NCBI RefSeq assembly: GCF_001612685.1
Contig: NZ_BDAY01000015.1
Span: 1 to 64,000, forward strand
Reading direction: 5' to 3'
Length of the DNA: 64,000 nucleotides
Source: Nocardia altamirensis NBRC 108246
GTDB lineage: Bacteria > Actinomycetota > Actinomycetes > Mycobacteriales > Mycobacteriaceae
This document shows, piece after piece, positions 1 to 14,400 of the stretch; the stretch's first letter is position 1, and each line of letters opens with the position of its first letter. The notes beneath the pieces are model-generated. The model worked only from the letters and a program-made list of their open reading frames with translations, did not search any database and had not been told where the DNA came from. Position numbers and translations under genes: made by a program.

Positions 1-2419
1 GTAGACCGACAGGCCAGCGATGGCCCGGCCGATCACCGAACCTGTTGCCGCGGCGACCGTTTCGGCGTCAAGTACGCGATGCGTCACGTGCACGGTGGTC
101 TCGGTGATGCCGTACATATTCACCAGTCGCGGCCCGGTCGCGCCGGGCGATCCGTCGCCGTGGCGGGCCATCCAGTCGCCGAGGCGACGCAGGTCGAGTG
201 CCTCGCCACCGAATACCACGTAACGCAACGCCAAAGGTGTTGCGACACCGGCGTTCCGGTCGGCCTCGATCAGTTGGTAGAACGCCGAGGGGGTCTGGTT
301 GAGCACCGTGACCCGCTCGCGGTGCAGCAATTCCAGGAACTGCTCGGGAGAACGCGACACGAAGTAGTCGACCACCACCGAGGTACCGCCATAGAGCAGC
401 GCACCCCACAGCTCCCACACCGAGAAGTCGAAGGCACTCGAGTGGAACAACGTCCACACATCCTCGGGGCCGAAACCGAACTCGCGATCGGTGTTCGCGA
501 ACAACCGCACCACATTCCGATGCGACACGACCACACCCTTCGGGCGGCCGGTCGAACCCGAGGTGTAGATCACGTAAGCGGTGTTCCCGGCACGCAGCGG
601 CCGGATCCGATCGGCATCGGTGATCGGCCCCTCGCCCGCGTCGACCAGATCACCGGTCTCCACACCGAAGCCGTCCATCGACACGACCGCGATGTCGCCG
701 AGCAACTCAGTGTCGGCACTACCGTCGACGATCACGCTCGACGGGGCAGCGTCCGACAACACGTAGGTGATGCGCTCCGCCGGGTACGACGGGTCGATCG
801 GCACGTAACCCGCGCCGGACTTGACCACCGCGAGCAGCGCGACCACCAGATCCAGCGAGCGCGGCAGCAGCACCGCGACCAGCTGTCCCGGCCCGGCGCC
901 CTTGGCGATCAGCTTGCGCGCCAACTGATTCGCCCGCTGATCCAATTGCGCATAAGTCAATTCGTCATCGACGAAACGCACCGCAACCCGATCGCCGTAG
1001 GCCGCCACGGCCGCATCGACCAGCGTCGAGAGGGTGGTGGTCGGATCGGCGAACAGACCGGTGCCGCCGTCGCTGCCTGCGGAGACCCAGTGCTGCAACA
1101 CATTCGAACGCTCAGTCGCGCCGAGCAGGTCGATGTCCCCGACGGGTGCGTCCGGTGCTGCGGCGAGTTCGGTCATGACCCGGACCAGCCGCTCTGCAAC
1201 CCTGGCGACGCTGTCCGCGTCGAACAGGTCACTGAGGTAGCTGGCCCGCACTCGCAGCTGCGTATCCAGCGAGGCGATCAGCGTCAGCGGATAGTGCGTG
1301 GCATCGGCAACCTCGAGGCCTGCGACCGCCATCCCGTCGATATCGGCGGCTTGGGCCCGGATTCCTTCAGCGTCAACCGGATACGACTCGAACACCATCA
1401 ACGTATCGAACAGACCACCGACACCAGTCGCGGTCTGGATCTCGGTCAACCCGATGTGGTGATGATCCAGCAGATCGGCCTGCTCACCCTGCAGGCGGGT
1501 GAGCAGCGCCCGCGCGGGCTCGGCCGGGTCGAAGGCCACCCGCACCGGCACGGTATTGATGAACAGACCGACCATGTTCTCCACACCGTTCAACTCGGCC
1601 GGACGGCCCGAAACGGTGGTACCGAACACGACATCGTGCTGGCCTGTCGACCGGCCCAGCACCAGACCCCACGCCGCCTGCAACACGGTGTTCACGGTGA
1701 CACCCAGCTCCGGGGCGACTGCGGTGATGCCCGCGGTCACGGCCTCGTCCAGCTCGAAGCGATACTCGCCCGACAGCGTCGTGATCTCGTGCCCGGTATG
1801 CGGATTCGCCAGCAGCGTCGGCTCCGAAACACCCTGCAGCGCACGGGTCCACGCAGCCAGCGACACGGCGTTGTCCTGCTGCGCAACCCAGTCCAGGAAG
1901 TAGCGGTAGGACCGGACCGGCGGCAGTACCGCGGAATCGGCGTTGGTGGCATACAACACCAGCAGATCCCGCATGAGCAACGGCATCGACCAGCCGTCGA
2001 GCAGGATGTGATGGTTCGACACCACCAGTGACCACTCGTGCTCGCCGACCTGGATCAGGGTGAACCGGATCAGCGGCGGTGCGGTCAGGTCGAACCGCTG
2101 CAAGCGATCGGCCTCGACCAGGTCATCCGCTTGGCCGGTCGACCGGCGGTCGAGCTCGGACCAGGCCACCTGGACACCGTCCAGGACCAGCTGCACGGGG
2201 TTGCCGTTCGCATCCGTGACGAACGCGGTGCGCAGGTTGTCGTACCGGTCGACCAGCGCCTGTGCCGCCGACCGCAGTCTGGTCGCGGACAGCCGCCCGG
2301 TCAGGGTCAGCACCGCCTGCGAGGTGTAGACGTCCACCGACGACGCCGCCAACTGCGCATGGAAAAGCAGACCCGCCTGCAGCGGCGACAACGACCATGC
2401 GTCGGTGAGCGCGGGGAAT
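1..2419 (-). other. NRPS 1 module 7 (partial): C after epimerase, A7 (threonine)
   Basis: The C domain has NHHILLDGW (about 1992-2012) and begins [11 protein letters not shown]. It directly follows an epimerase, which is the expected position of a DCL-type domain. A7 reads D F W N V G M V H at the pocket positions, a standard threonine code. The window ends inside A7, so its C-terminal part, the T domain and anything further downstream are not visible. Confidence 0.83.
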
Positions 2420-5400
2420 TGCCGCTCCCAGCTGTCGATATCGGCCTGCGTGCTGGACACCAGCGGGAAATCGGACGGCGTGTGACCGCCCGCGTCCACC
2501 GTATCCGCATGCCGTGCAACCGCTTCCAGCGCTCGCACGAACAGTCCGGCGAATTCGGCGACTTGTTCGGCGTCGAGCAGCGTTGTCGGATAAGCGATCC
2601 TGGCACCCAGCCGGTCGTTATCGACACCCGCGTTGATGTCCAGCGGTGCCATCGCGGGCATATCCGCGTCATCGGCACCGACCAGGTCCGCGAGTTCGGG
2701 CGCGGGGAGCCAGCCGAAGCCACGCAGCGCCTCCGGCGCCGCGCCCTCGGCGAACCGGCCGAGGTAGTTGAAGCTGATCTGCCCCGGCATCCGGTCGGGC
2801 AGCGACGTCGCGGTAGCCGTGTTCAGGTAGCGCAGCAGCCCGTAGCCGACACCACGATCGGGCACCGCGAGCAACTGCTCCTTCACCGCCTTGACGGCAC
2901 GGCCCATCTCGACACCGCCCGCCAGCGCGGCATCGATATCGATGCCCGCCAGATCGAACCGCACCGGGAAAATCGCGGTGAACCAGCCGACCGTGCGCGA
3001 CAGATCGGCGCCCGGCACAACGGCCTCTTCGCGGCCGTGACCCTCGAGGCGGATCAGCGCGGAATCCTCGCGGATACCCAGCTGAGCACGCCATGCCGCG
3101 ACCGCCACCGTCAACGCGGTGAGCAGGCCGTCGTTCACGCCGCCGTGGAACAACGCAGGAACCGTGGTCAACAGGGACTGAGTGACCTCCGCGGACACCT
3201 CGACTCGCACGGTGTCGACCACACCCGCCACGTCGATGGCCGGGTCGTATGCCCGCGCGGACAACAACGGGTCGGGCCCGTCGACCATGCCGCGCCAGAA
3301 CTCCAGTTCCCCTGCACGATCGAGTGCGGCCTGCTCCAGTGCGTGCGCCCACGTGCGCATGCTCGTGACCGGCGCTTCCAGTTGCGGGCTCTGCCCGGCA
3401 GTCAGCTGGCCCCAGGCGGTAACGAAGTCCGGCACCAGCACACGCCAGGACACGCCGTCCACCACCAGGTGATGCGCGACCACGATCAGGAATCCGGCCC
3501 GATCCGTGGCACCGGCTTCGCTGTCCGCCGCGGTGACCGGTTCCAGCCACGCGAACCGGATCACCACGCCCGCTTCGGGATCCAACCGATCCAGGGTGGC
3601 ATCCAATGCCGCAGAGGCGATCTCGACCAGCTCGTCATCGGATGTGTCGGCGTCGAATCCGGTGTGGTCGATCAGCGCGTCCACCTCGACCGTGCCAGTC
3701 GCCGCGGTCTCAACGCTCCACGCGGAACCCTCGTGTCGAACCAGCTGCGCGCGGAGCATGTCGTGCCGATCGAGCACGGCCGCGACCGTCGCGACGATCC
3801 CCGCCCGGTCGATACCGGCGGGCAGTCCCAGTGACACTGCCTGATGGAACCGGTTGTAGGAACCGGGACGCTGCACCATGAAGTGCTCCACCGGGGTCAG
3901 CGGCCTGGCGCCGACGCCGCCACCGGGCAGCTCCTGAAGCACCGGCACCGAATCCGAATGCGCCGCCGCGGTTTCCGCGACAACAGCCAAACCAGCGACG
4001 GTGCGCTGCTCGAACACGTCACGCGCGGAGAACAGCACGCCACGCGCCTTGGCGCGGGACACCAACTGAATCGACACGATCGAATCACCGCCGAGCGCGA
4101 AGAACGAATCATCCACACCGACCCGCTCCGAACCCAAGACCTCGGCGAACAGATCGGCGATGAGATGCTCGATCTGATTACGCGGCGCCAGATAGGCCGT
4201 CTCGGTGCTGAACACCGGCTCCGGCAACGCACGACGATCCAGCTTGCCGTTGGCATTCAACGGCAACTCATCCAGCACCATGATCACCGAAGGCACCATG
4301 TGCGACTGCAGACGACCCGCCAGGTATGCACGCAGCGCGGCCACCTCGATCGGCACGGGCGAGCCCGACTCCTGGGTGGCGGGCACGACATAGCTGACGA
4401 GCTGGTCGGTACCCGCGTGCGCGACCACGACGACAACAGCTTGTTTCACCGATTCGTGTGCGGTGAGCGCGGATTCGATCTCACCGAGCTCGATGCGCAT
4501 ACCGCGCAACTTCACCTGGAAGTCGGTTCGACCCAGATAGGTGATCGCGCCGTCGGGGCCGCGGCGCACCAGGTCGCCGGTGCGATACATGCGCGCACCG
4601 TCGTCGCCGAACGGGGCGGCCACGAACCGGTCCGCGGTCAGATCAGCACGCCCGAGATAACCACGCGCGAGCTGATCACCAGCCAGATACAGCTCACCCG
4701 CGACACCGACCGGCACCGGGTTGAACCGTGCATCCAACACATACGCCTGCGCGTTCCACACCGGCTTGCCGATCGGGACCGCACCGACCACGCCGGCCGC
4801 TGGCGCGTGTGTGGCATGCACGGTGAATTCCGTTGGGCCGTACAGGTTGAACAACTGCGCCGAGCTCACCCGACCGAACGCGGCGGCGGTGTCGGACATA
4901 AACGCCTCACCAGCCACCAGCACCGCACGCAACGACGACAACGCCGCACCCTCGACCGCACCCGCGAACACCGCGAGCATCGAGGGCACGAACGAAGTCA
5001 TCGTGACCTGCTCCTCGGCGATCACCGTCGCCAGGTACTGCGGATCACGATGGCCGTCCGGTGCGGCAACCACCACACGACCACCAACGATCAACGGGCC
5101 GAACAACTCCCACACCGACACATCGAAAGTCACCGGGGTCTTGAACAGCACAACATCCGCGGCGTCGATGCCGTACTCGCCGGTGATCCACCGGATCTGG
5201 TTCACCACCGCCGAATGCGGCACCAGCACACCCTTCGGCCTACCGGTCGAGCCCGAGGTGAAGATCGCGTACGCCGGATGCGAAGGACGCAACGGCGCAC
5301 GCCGATCGGCATCGGTCAACGGCGTGCCCGGGTAGGCCGACAAGTCCAGTTCATCGAGGACGAGCACGGACTCGCGCGGCGGCAGGGCAGCGCCTGCCGT

Positions 5401-8400
5401 CGAGGTAGTCAGCACACAAGCCGGATCCGCTGTCGCCAGCACGTATTCGATTCGTTCGGCGGGCTGTTCTAGGTCGAGCGGCACATAGCCACCGCCCGCC
5501 TCGGCGATCGCGTAGATCGCGACCAGCAGGTCAAGCGACCTGGGTATCCCTACTGCGACAAGGGTTTCCGGACCGACACCCACCTCGACCAGGCGATGCG
5601 CCAAACGGTGCACTCGACCTGCGAAGTCGGCGTAGGACAGACTTGTCCCCTCGGAGATCACCGCGACCGCGTCGGGGGTCCGCTCGACCTGGTCGGCGAA
5701 CACCTCCACGAGGGTGCTGCCCTGACCCAGCTCACGCCACGATTCGTTCCAGCCCAACAGTTCTCGTGCTGTCTCGGCGGCATCGAGCAGCGGAATATCA
5801 CCGACCGTGACCTCAGCGTCGGCCGCGACGGCGGTCAGCACCCGAGTCCACTGGCGCAGCATCGCCTCGGCGGTGGACTCGTCGAACAGATCCGTGGCAT
5901 AGGTCAAAGTGACCGCCATGCCCGCGGAGCGGAAGGCGGCGTCCGAGTCGGCGTCCGGGATTTCCGACAGCGTGAACTGCAAATCGAAGCGCGAGGTCGA
6001 GGTCTCGACCTCCAGCTCCGACACGACGAGACCCGGCAGCTCCAAGGTGGCGCGGTCCAGATTCTGGAACGCCAGCATCACCTGGAACAACGGATTACGC
6101 GCCTGCGACCGCTCCGGCGCCAACAACTCAACCAGCCGCTCGAACGGCACATCAGCGTGGCCGAACGCCTCGAGATCCTGGTGGCGTGTATGCGCGAGCA
6201 GCGTGCTGAACGGCGTACCGAGCTCGAGCTCGGTACGCAGCACCAAGGTGTTGACGAACATGCCCACCAGGTCATCGAGCGCGGCCTCACCACGCCCCGC
6301 AACCGGCGTGCCGACCGCGACATCGTCGGTGCCCGCGAGACGGCCGAGCAACACCGCCAACGCGGCGTGCGTGACCATGAACAGCGAAACACCCTGTGCC
6401 CGAGCGACACCTTCGAGTGCCGCGATCAGCTCGACCGGCAATGTGGTCGTCACGGTCGCGCCGCGGTACGACGCGATCGCCGGGCGCGGCCGGTCGGTCG
6501 GCAGCGTGAGTTCCTCCGGGCTGCCAGCCAGCTGCCGCTGCCAGTAGGCAACCTGCTTGGCCAGCAACGACTCCGGATCATCCTCAGCGCCGAGGACTTC
6601 GCGTTGCCACACCGCGAAATCGGCATACTGCACCGGCAACGGCAACCACTCCGGCGCCACACCCTGAGTACGCGCCAGATAGGCAGTCATCACATCCCGG
6701 GCCAACGGACGCATCGAGAAACCATCCGCAGCAATGTGATGCACGACAACGACGAGCACGTGCTCGACCGCTAGCGACTGCTTGTCAGGTCGCTCGAAAT
6801 GATCGGCCTGCAGCTGGAACAGCCTGGCCCGCACCGGCACTCGCTCGGCCACATCGAAACCAGCGTCGACGAAGTCGGTCGCCGCGGCCAGCAACTCGCC
6901 CTCCGAGATCGGATAGGCGCGCAGCTCTATGGCGAGCTGCTCGGCCGGGACAACGACCTGCACCGGGGTGCCGCCGTGCTCGGGATAGCGGGTGCGCAGC
7001 GACTCATGCCTGCGCACCACGTCCGACAGCGCCGATTCCAGTGCGGCGGTGTCGAGTTCGCCCGTCAACCGGATCGCCAGCGGCAGATTGTAAGCAGAGG
7101 ACGACTTGTCGAACTGGTTGAGGAACCACATACGCTGCTGCGCGAACGACAACGGCACCAACTCACCCGCCGACCGCGACCGCGCCACCAACCGCGCACG
7201 AGCGCCTTCACCGGTGTGCGATTCGAGCCGGGTGGCCAACGCCTCCACGGTGGAGGCATCGAACAGCACCCGCAACGGCACCTCGGCGTCCAACGCCACA
7301 CCGAGCCGCGCGGTAACCCGCGTCGCGATGAGCGAGTTGCCGCCCAGCGAGAAGAAATCGTCGTCGAGGCCGACCCGGTCGACGCCGAGCAGGTCGGCGA
7401 ACACACCGGCGACGATCTCCTGCACCGGGGTCACCGGCGCACGGAACCCACGCACCTCGAACACCGGCTGCGGCAACGCCTTCCGATCCAACTTGCCCGA
7501 GGCGTTGAGCGGGAACGCGTCCAACACCACGAAGGCCGACGGGACCATGTAGCTCGGCAGCTGCGCGGCCAGCGCCGCCCGCAGTGCGTCGACGTCGATC
7601 CCCGCGTCCGCAGCGACCAGGTAGGCGACCAGCTGCGCGCCAGTGCGCTCGTCCTCACGCACCACCACCACGGCCTGGGCGACCGACTCCTGCGCGATGA
7701 GCGCGGACTCGATGTCGCCGAGCTCGATCCGCAGACCACGCACCTTCACCTGGAAGTCAGTGCGCCCCAAGTACTCCAGCTCACCAGTCGATTCCTCATC
7801 GACCGCCGCGATCCAGCGCACCAGGTCACCGGTGCGATACATCCGCGCACCGTCACCGAACGGGTTGGCCACGAATCGATCCGAGGTCAGCTCCGGCTGC
7901 CGCACATAACCGCGCGCCAACTGATCACCTGCCAGATACAACTCGCCCGGTATGCCCGCCGCGACCGGATGCAGGCGCGCATCCAGCACATAGACCTGGG
8001 TGTTGAACACCGGACGACCGATCGGCACCGACACCGTGTCGGCATCGACGACCTCGTGGAAGGTCACATCGACCGCGGCCTCGGTCGGTCCGTACAGATT
8101 GTGCAACAACGCACCGGTCAACTCACGCAGTCGCTGCGCGGTCGGTGCAGGCAGCGCCTCACCGGAGGCGAAAACATTACGCAGGCTCCCACATTCACCG
8201 ACCCGCAGATCAGCAACGAACACCGCCAGCATCGACGGCACAAAGTGGGCCGTCGTGATGCCCTCGTCCATGATCAACTGGGCCAGATAAGCCGGGTCAC
8301 GATGCCCGTCCGGCTTGGCGACCACGAGCCGCGCGCCGACCTGCAAGGGCCAGAAGAACTCCCACACCGACACATCGAAGGTGGCAGGCGTCTTCTGCAA

Positions 8401-11400
8401 CACCACATCACCTGCGGTCAGGCCGTACTGGGCATGCATCCACACCAACCGGTTGACGATCGCCGCGTGCGAGACCGCAACGCCCTTCGGACGACCGGTC
8501 GAGCCGGAGGTGTAGATGACGTAGGCCGTGTTGCCGGGGCGCAGCGGCGCCAACCGATCCTCATCGGTCACCGGGGCATCGGAGAACCCCGACACATCCA
8601 GGGTGTCGATCTCCACCTGACGCACAGTCTCCGGCAACACCAGCTCGTCACGCGACGTGGTCAAAACACACACCGGCGATGCGGTGTCGAGGACGTGGGC
8701 GATGCGCTCAGCCGGATGATCCGGATCGATCGGCGCATACGCACCACCAGAAGCCACCACCGCATACATCGCGACCACCAGCTCAGTCGAACGCCGCATA
8801 CCAAGCGCGACAAGCGATTCCGGTCCAACACCCTCGGCGATCAACCAGCGCGCGAGTCGCCGCGACTGCTCCGCGAACTCGGCATAGGACAGACTCGTCC
8901 CCTCGAAAGTGACCGCGACCGCATCCGGTGTCCGCTCCACCTGGGCCTCGAACAACGAAACCAGCGTCGCTGGATCGATCGTGTACTCAGTGGCATTCCA
9001 CCGATGCAGCACCAGCGATCGTTCCTCGGCACCCAGCAGGTCGATATCACCGACCGCTACCTCGGCATCCGCGACCACAGCCGCCAGCATCCGATCCAAC
9101 CGCCGCGCAAACTCGGCGATCGTGGCTCGATCGAACAAATCCGTCGAGTACGAGAACGCCGCCGACATTCCCGCGGGTTCACCCGCGGCGTCCGTCGTTT
9201 CCTGCACCATCAGCTGCAGGTCGAACTTCGCCAGGTCGTCCTCGTATTCGAGGCCGTGCACCGCGAGCCCTGGCAGCTCCAGGCTGGTCTGCTGCAGGTT
9301 CTGGAACGACAGCATCACCTGGAACAATGGATGACGCGCCTGCGAGCGCGCCGGGTTGAGCACCTCGACCAAACGCTCGAACGGCACATCAGCATGCGCG
9401 AACGCCTGCAGATCGGTATCACGAACTCCGGCAAGCAGATCCGCGATGGTGTACTCGCCACGGACCTCGGTGCGCAACACCAAAGTGTTGACGAACATCC
9501 CCACCAGATCATCGAGCGCAGCCTCACCACGCCCCGCCACCGGCGTACCGATCGCAATATCCTCAGTACCCGACAACCGCGCCAACAACACCGCCAACGC
9601 CGAATGCACAACCATGAACAACGACGCATTATGCGCCCGCCCGACCTCGACCAACCCACGCTGCGTCTCAGCCGAAATCACAAACGGATACGAACCACCC
9701 CGATAAGAAGCCACCGGCGGACGCGGCCGATCCGACGGCAACACCAACTCATCAGGCAACTCCGCCAACTGACCCGTCCAATAACGAATCTGATTGGCAA
9801 TCAACGAACCCGGATCATCCTCCGAACCCAACACCTCACGCTGCCACAACGCATAATCCGCATACTGCACCGGCAGCGGCTGCCAGCCGGGTTCGCCGCC
9901 CGCGATACGGGCGGTGTAGGCGACCATAACGTCCCTGGTCAGCGGTCCCATCGAGAAACCGTCGGCACTGATGTGATGCGCAACCAGCGCGAGCACATGC
10001 TCGGTGGGGCTGAGCTCGAACAGCTCGACCCGCAACGGCACCTCGGTGGTGACGTCGAAGGCGGACAGCACCAGTTCCATCAGGCGCTGCGGCAGTTCGC
10101 TTTCGGAGACAACAGTCGCCGTCAGCTCGCGGGTGCCGTGGCCGATCGGCGCGATCACCTGATACGGCTGCCCATCCACCTCGGGGTAGTGGGTGCGCAG
10201 TGATTCGTGCCGGTCGATGACATCGATGATCGCGATCTCGAGCGCGGCGACCTCGAGTTCACCGGACAGGCGGATCGCGACCGGGATGTTGTTGACCGCG
10301 GACTCGGCGGCATCGGCGCCCGCGGAGAACCGGTTGAGGAACCACATCCGCTGCTGCGCCAGCGACAGCGGCACCCGCTCCGGACGCTCACGCGCCACCA
10401 GTTCCCGTCGCGCGCCGTCGCCGACATGGGATTCGACCCGCGCGGCCAGGGCGCCGACGGTCGAGGCCTCGAACAACAGTCGCACCGGCACCGAGGTGTC
10501 CAACGCGCTACCCAACCGCGACGCCACCTGAGTGGCGATCAGCGAATTGCCACCCAGCGTGAAGAAATCATCATCCACACCAACACGTTCGACACCGAGC
10601 ACCTCGCTGAACACCTGTGCCACGATCTCTTCGATCGGCGTCGAGGGTGCACGGAACTGGCGTACCTCGAACGCAGGCGCAGGCAGTGCCCGACGGTCGA
10701 GCTTGCCCGTCGGCGTCAACGGAACCTGATCGATCACGATGATCGAGGACGGCACCATGTAGCTGGGCAGACGTCGGCCCAGGTCCCCGGACAATTCCGC
10801 GATATCAACCGAATGTCCTGGCACGAGAACCACATACGACACCAGCATCGTCATACCGGTGGTCCCGGCATGGCCGACCGTGACCGCGAAATCAACACTC
10901 GGATGCGTGGTCAGCGCCGCGTCGATCTCGCCGAGTTCGATGCGGAAGCCACGGATCTTGACCTGGAAGTCGGAACGGCCCACATATTCGACCGCACCAG
11001 AAGCGGTCCAGCGCACCACATCTCCGGTGCGATACATCCGTTCATCAACAGCGAACGGGTTCGCCACGAATCGATCGGCGGTCAGCCCGGCCCGGTCGAG
11101 GTAGCCACGCGCCAGCTGGATACCCGACACGTACAACTCACCGGCCACACCCACCGGCACCGGCTGCAACCGTGAATCCAGTACCAGCGCTTGCATACCC
11201 CGGATCGGGCCGCCCACGGTCACCCGATCACCCGGCGACAGCGCGTTGCTGATATTGCTGGCAATTGTTGCCTCGGTCGGACCGTACGCGTTGAAAAACT
11301 GCCGTCCACCCGCAGGCGCATCGACGGCAGCGAACTTCGCGATCAGATCGGCCGAAACCGCTTCACCACCAGCGATTATCACCCGCAGGCCTGCCAGCGC

Positions 11401-14400
11401 GGCCGGATCCATCGACGCAAGCACCGACGGCGTCAACATCGCATGCGTGACCCGCTCGCTGCGGATCAGCTCGGCCAATTCCGCACCGCCGTACATGCCC
11501 GGCGGCACCACCACCAATGCGCCGCCACCACCGACTGTCAGCAGGAACTCGAGAATCGACGCGTCGAAGCTCGGCGAAGCGAAATGCAGTGCCCGAGTAG
11601 CACCGTCCAGCCCATACCGCTCGTTTTGCTCGGCACGGAAATTCGCGAGGCCCGCATGGGTTACCACCACGCCCTTGGGTTTGCCCGTCGTACCAGAGGT
11701 GTAGATCACGTAGGCAGGATGCTGTGGCAACAACGACCGCGAACGAGTCCAATCGGTCACTGCCGCATCGGAATACGAGTCCAGATCCAGCTCGTCGAGC
11801 ACCAGCCAATCCACCGAATCCGGCAACTGACCCCGCACCGCCGACACCGTCACACCGACCCGGGCACCCGAATCCGACAGCATGTACTCAATACGATCAC
11901 TCGGCAGATCCGCGGCAATCGGCAAGAACGCCGCACCCGACTTCGCCACACCCCACGTTGCCAAGTACGACAACTCCGAGCGCGGCACCGTCAACGCGAC
12001 AATGTCCTCGGCACCGACACCGCGCTCGATCAGCAACCGCGCCAAACGATTCGAGCGAGAATCCACCTCGGAGTAAGAGAGACTTGTCCCCTCGAACACC
12101 ACCGCGGGCGCTTCCGGATCACCGGCAACCGCCTCAGCCAACAATTCCGGCAACGTCCACGCCGGCGCAGCAGCCGACCCACGACGCGCAATCAACGACG
12201 CACGTTCACCCGCACCCAAGATATCGATATCCCCCACGGGGACACCGGGATCGCGGGAGATCTCCTCGAGCACACGCACCCACCGCTCAGCGAAGCCGGC
12301 AGCGGTCGACTCATCGAACAGATCCGTTGCGTACGTCAGGTGCAGCGTCCAGCCACCATCAACAGCTTCTGTCAGGGTGAACTGCAGATCGAACTTCGCA
12401 AGCTCGACGTCGAGCTCCTCGGCACGCACCGAAAGACCGTCGAGCTCCAGCGCGGGTTCGTCCAGGTTCTCCAGCGAAAGCACCACCTGGAACAGCGGGT
12501 GCCGTGCTTGGGAACGCGCCGGATTCAGTACCTCCACCAACCGCTCGAACGGCACATCCGCGTGCCCGAACGCCGCCAAATCCGTCTCACGAACACGACC
12601 CAAGAAACCAGCAAACGACTCCCCACCCTCAACACGCGACCGCAACACCAACGTGTTGACAAACATCCCGATCAAATCATCGAGCGCCTGCTCACCACGA
12701 CCAGCAATCGGCGTACCGATCGCCACATCCTCAGACCCCGACAACCGCGCCAACAACACCGCCAACGCACCATGCAACACCATGAACAACGACGCATTGT
12801 GCTGACGACTCAACACCACCAACCGCTGCTGCGTCTCCACCGAAATATCCGCAGTCACCCGACCACCACGGAAACTCGCCACCGCAGGACGCGCCCGATC
12901 CACCGGCAACACCAACTCATCCGGCAAATCCACCAACTGCGCAGACCAATAACCAATCTGCTGCGAAATCAACGACTCCGCATCATCCTCACCACCAAGA
13001 ACCGCACGCTGCCACACCGCATAGTCGGCGTACTGCACCGGCAGCGGCGCCCACGCGGGGGCTTCGCCCGCGGTGCGGGCGGTGTAGGCGAGCATGACGT
13101 CGCGGGCCAGCGGCGCCATCGACCAGCCGTCGGAGGCGATGTGGTGCACCACGAGCGCCAGCACGTACTCCGACGTGCCGAGCTGGAACAGCCGTACCCG
13201 CAGCGGCAGGTCGGTGGTGACATCGAAGCCGGTGGACGCCAACGTGATCAGATGCTCGGCGAGGTTGGCTTCGGTGACCCGGAGCAGTGCCACATCCGGC
13301 ACGCTCTCGCGCGGGTCAAGCACCACCTGCACCGGCCCGGTGGCGCCGTCGACCTCAGGGAAGATGGTGCGCAGCGACTCGTGCCGCTCGATCACGTCAC
13401 CGAGGGCGGCCTGCAAGGCGGCGACGTCGAGGTCACCGGTCAACCGGATGCCGACGGGCATGTTGTAGATCGCCGCGTCGGTGTCCATGCGGTTGAGGAA
13501 CCACATCCGCTGCTGCGCGAACGACAACGGCGTGAGCGCGTTCGGATCCCGCCGCAGCAGCGGGATCCGGCTGCCCTGTCCGGCCTGGTCCGCCAGCCGC
13601 ACCGCCAACGCCGCCACCGTCGACGCCTCGAACAGGATGCGCACCGGCACGGTGGTGTCCAACGCGGCACCGAGCCGCGCGGTGACCTGGGTGGCGACGA
13701 GCGAGTTGCCGCCGAGCGCGAAGAAGTCGTCGTCGAGACCGACCCGGTCGGCACCGAGCAGATCGGCGAAGACACCGGCCACGATCTCCTGCACCGGCGT
13801 CACCGGCGCACGGAACTCACGCGCCTCGAACACCGGCTGCGGCAACGCTTTCCGATCCAGCTTGCCCGAGGAGTTGAACGGGAACTCCGCCAACACCATC
13901 AGCGTCGAGGGCACCATGTAGGACGGCAGTCGACGCTGCAGCTCGAAGCGCACCGCCTCGACATCGACCGCGCCTTCGACGTATCCGACCAGCTGATCAC
14001 CGGCCACGGTCGCCACGACCTGCACCACGGCCTGCCGCACACCGGGGCAGTCCAGCAACGCGGTCTCGATCTCGCCGAGCTCGATGCGCTGACCGCGGAA
14101 CTTCACCTGGAAGTCGCTGCGGCCGATGTACTCCAAGACGCCAGAAGTGTTCCAGCGCACCAGGTCACCGGTGCGGTACATCCGCTCACCGGCCACGCCG
14201 AATGGATCAGCGATGAACCGATCGGCGGTCAGGTCCACCCGGCCTTCGTACCCGCGCGCCAGCTGCACGCCTGCGAGGTACAACTCGCCACGCACGCCGA
14301 CCGGCACCGGCCGCAACGCCGAATCCAGCACGTATGCCCGGGAGTTCCACACCGGCCCGCCGATCGGCAGCGACGCAGGCATGACCTCGCCGACCTGGCC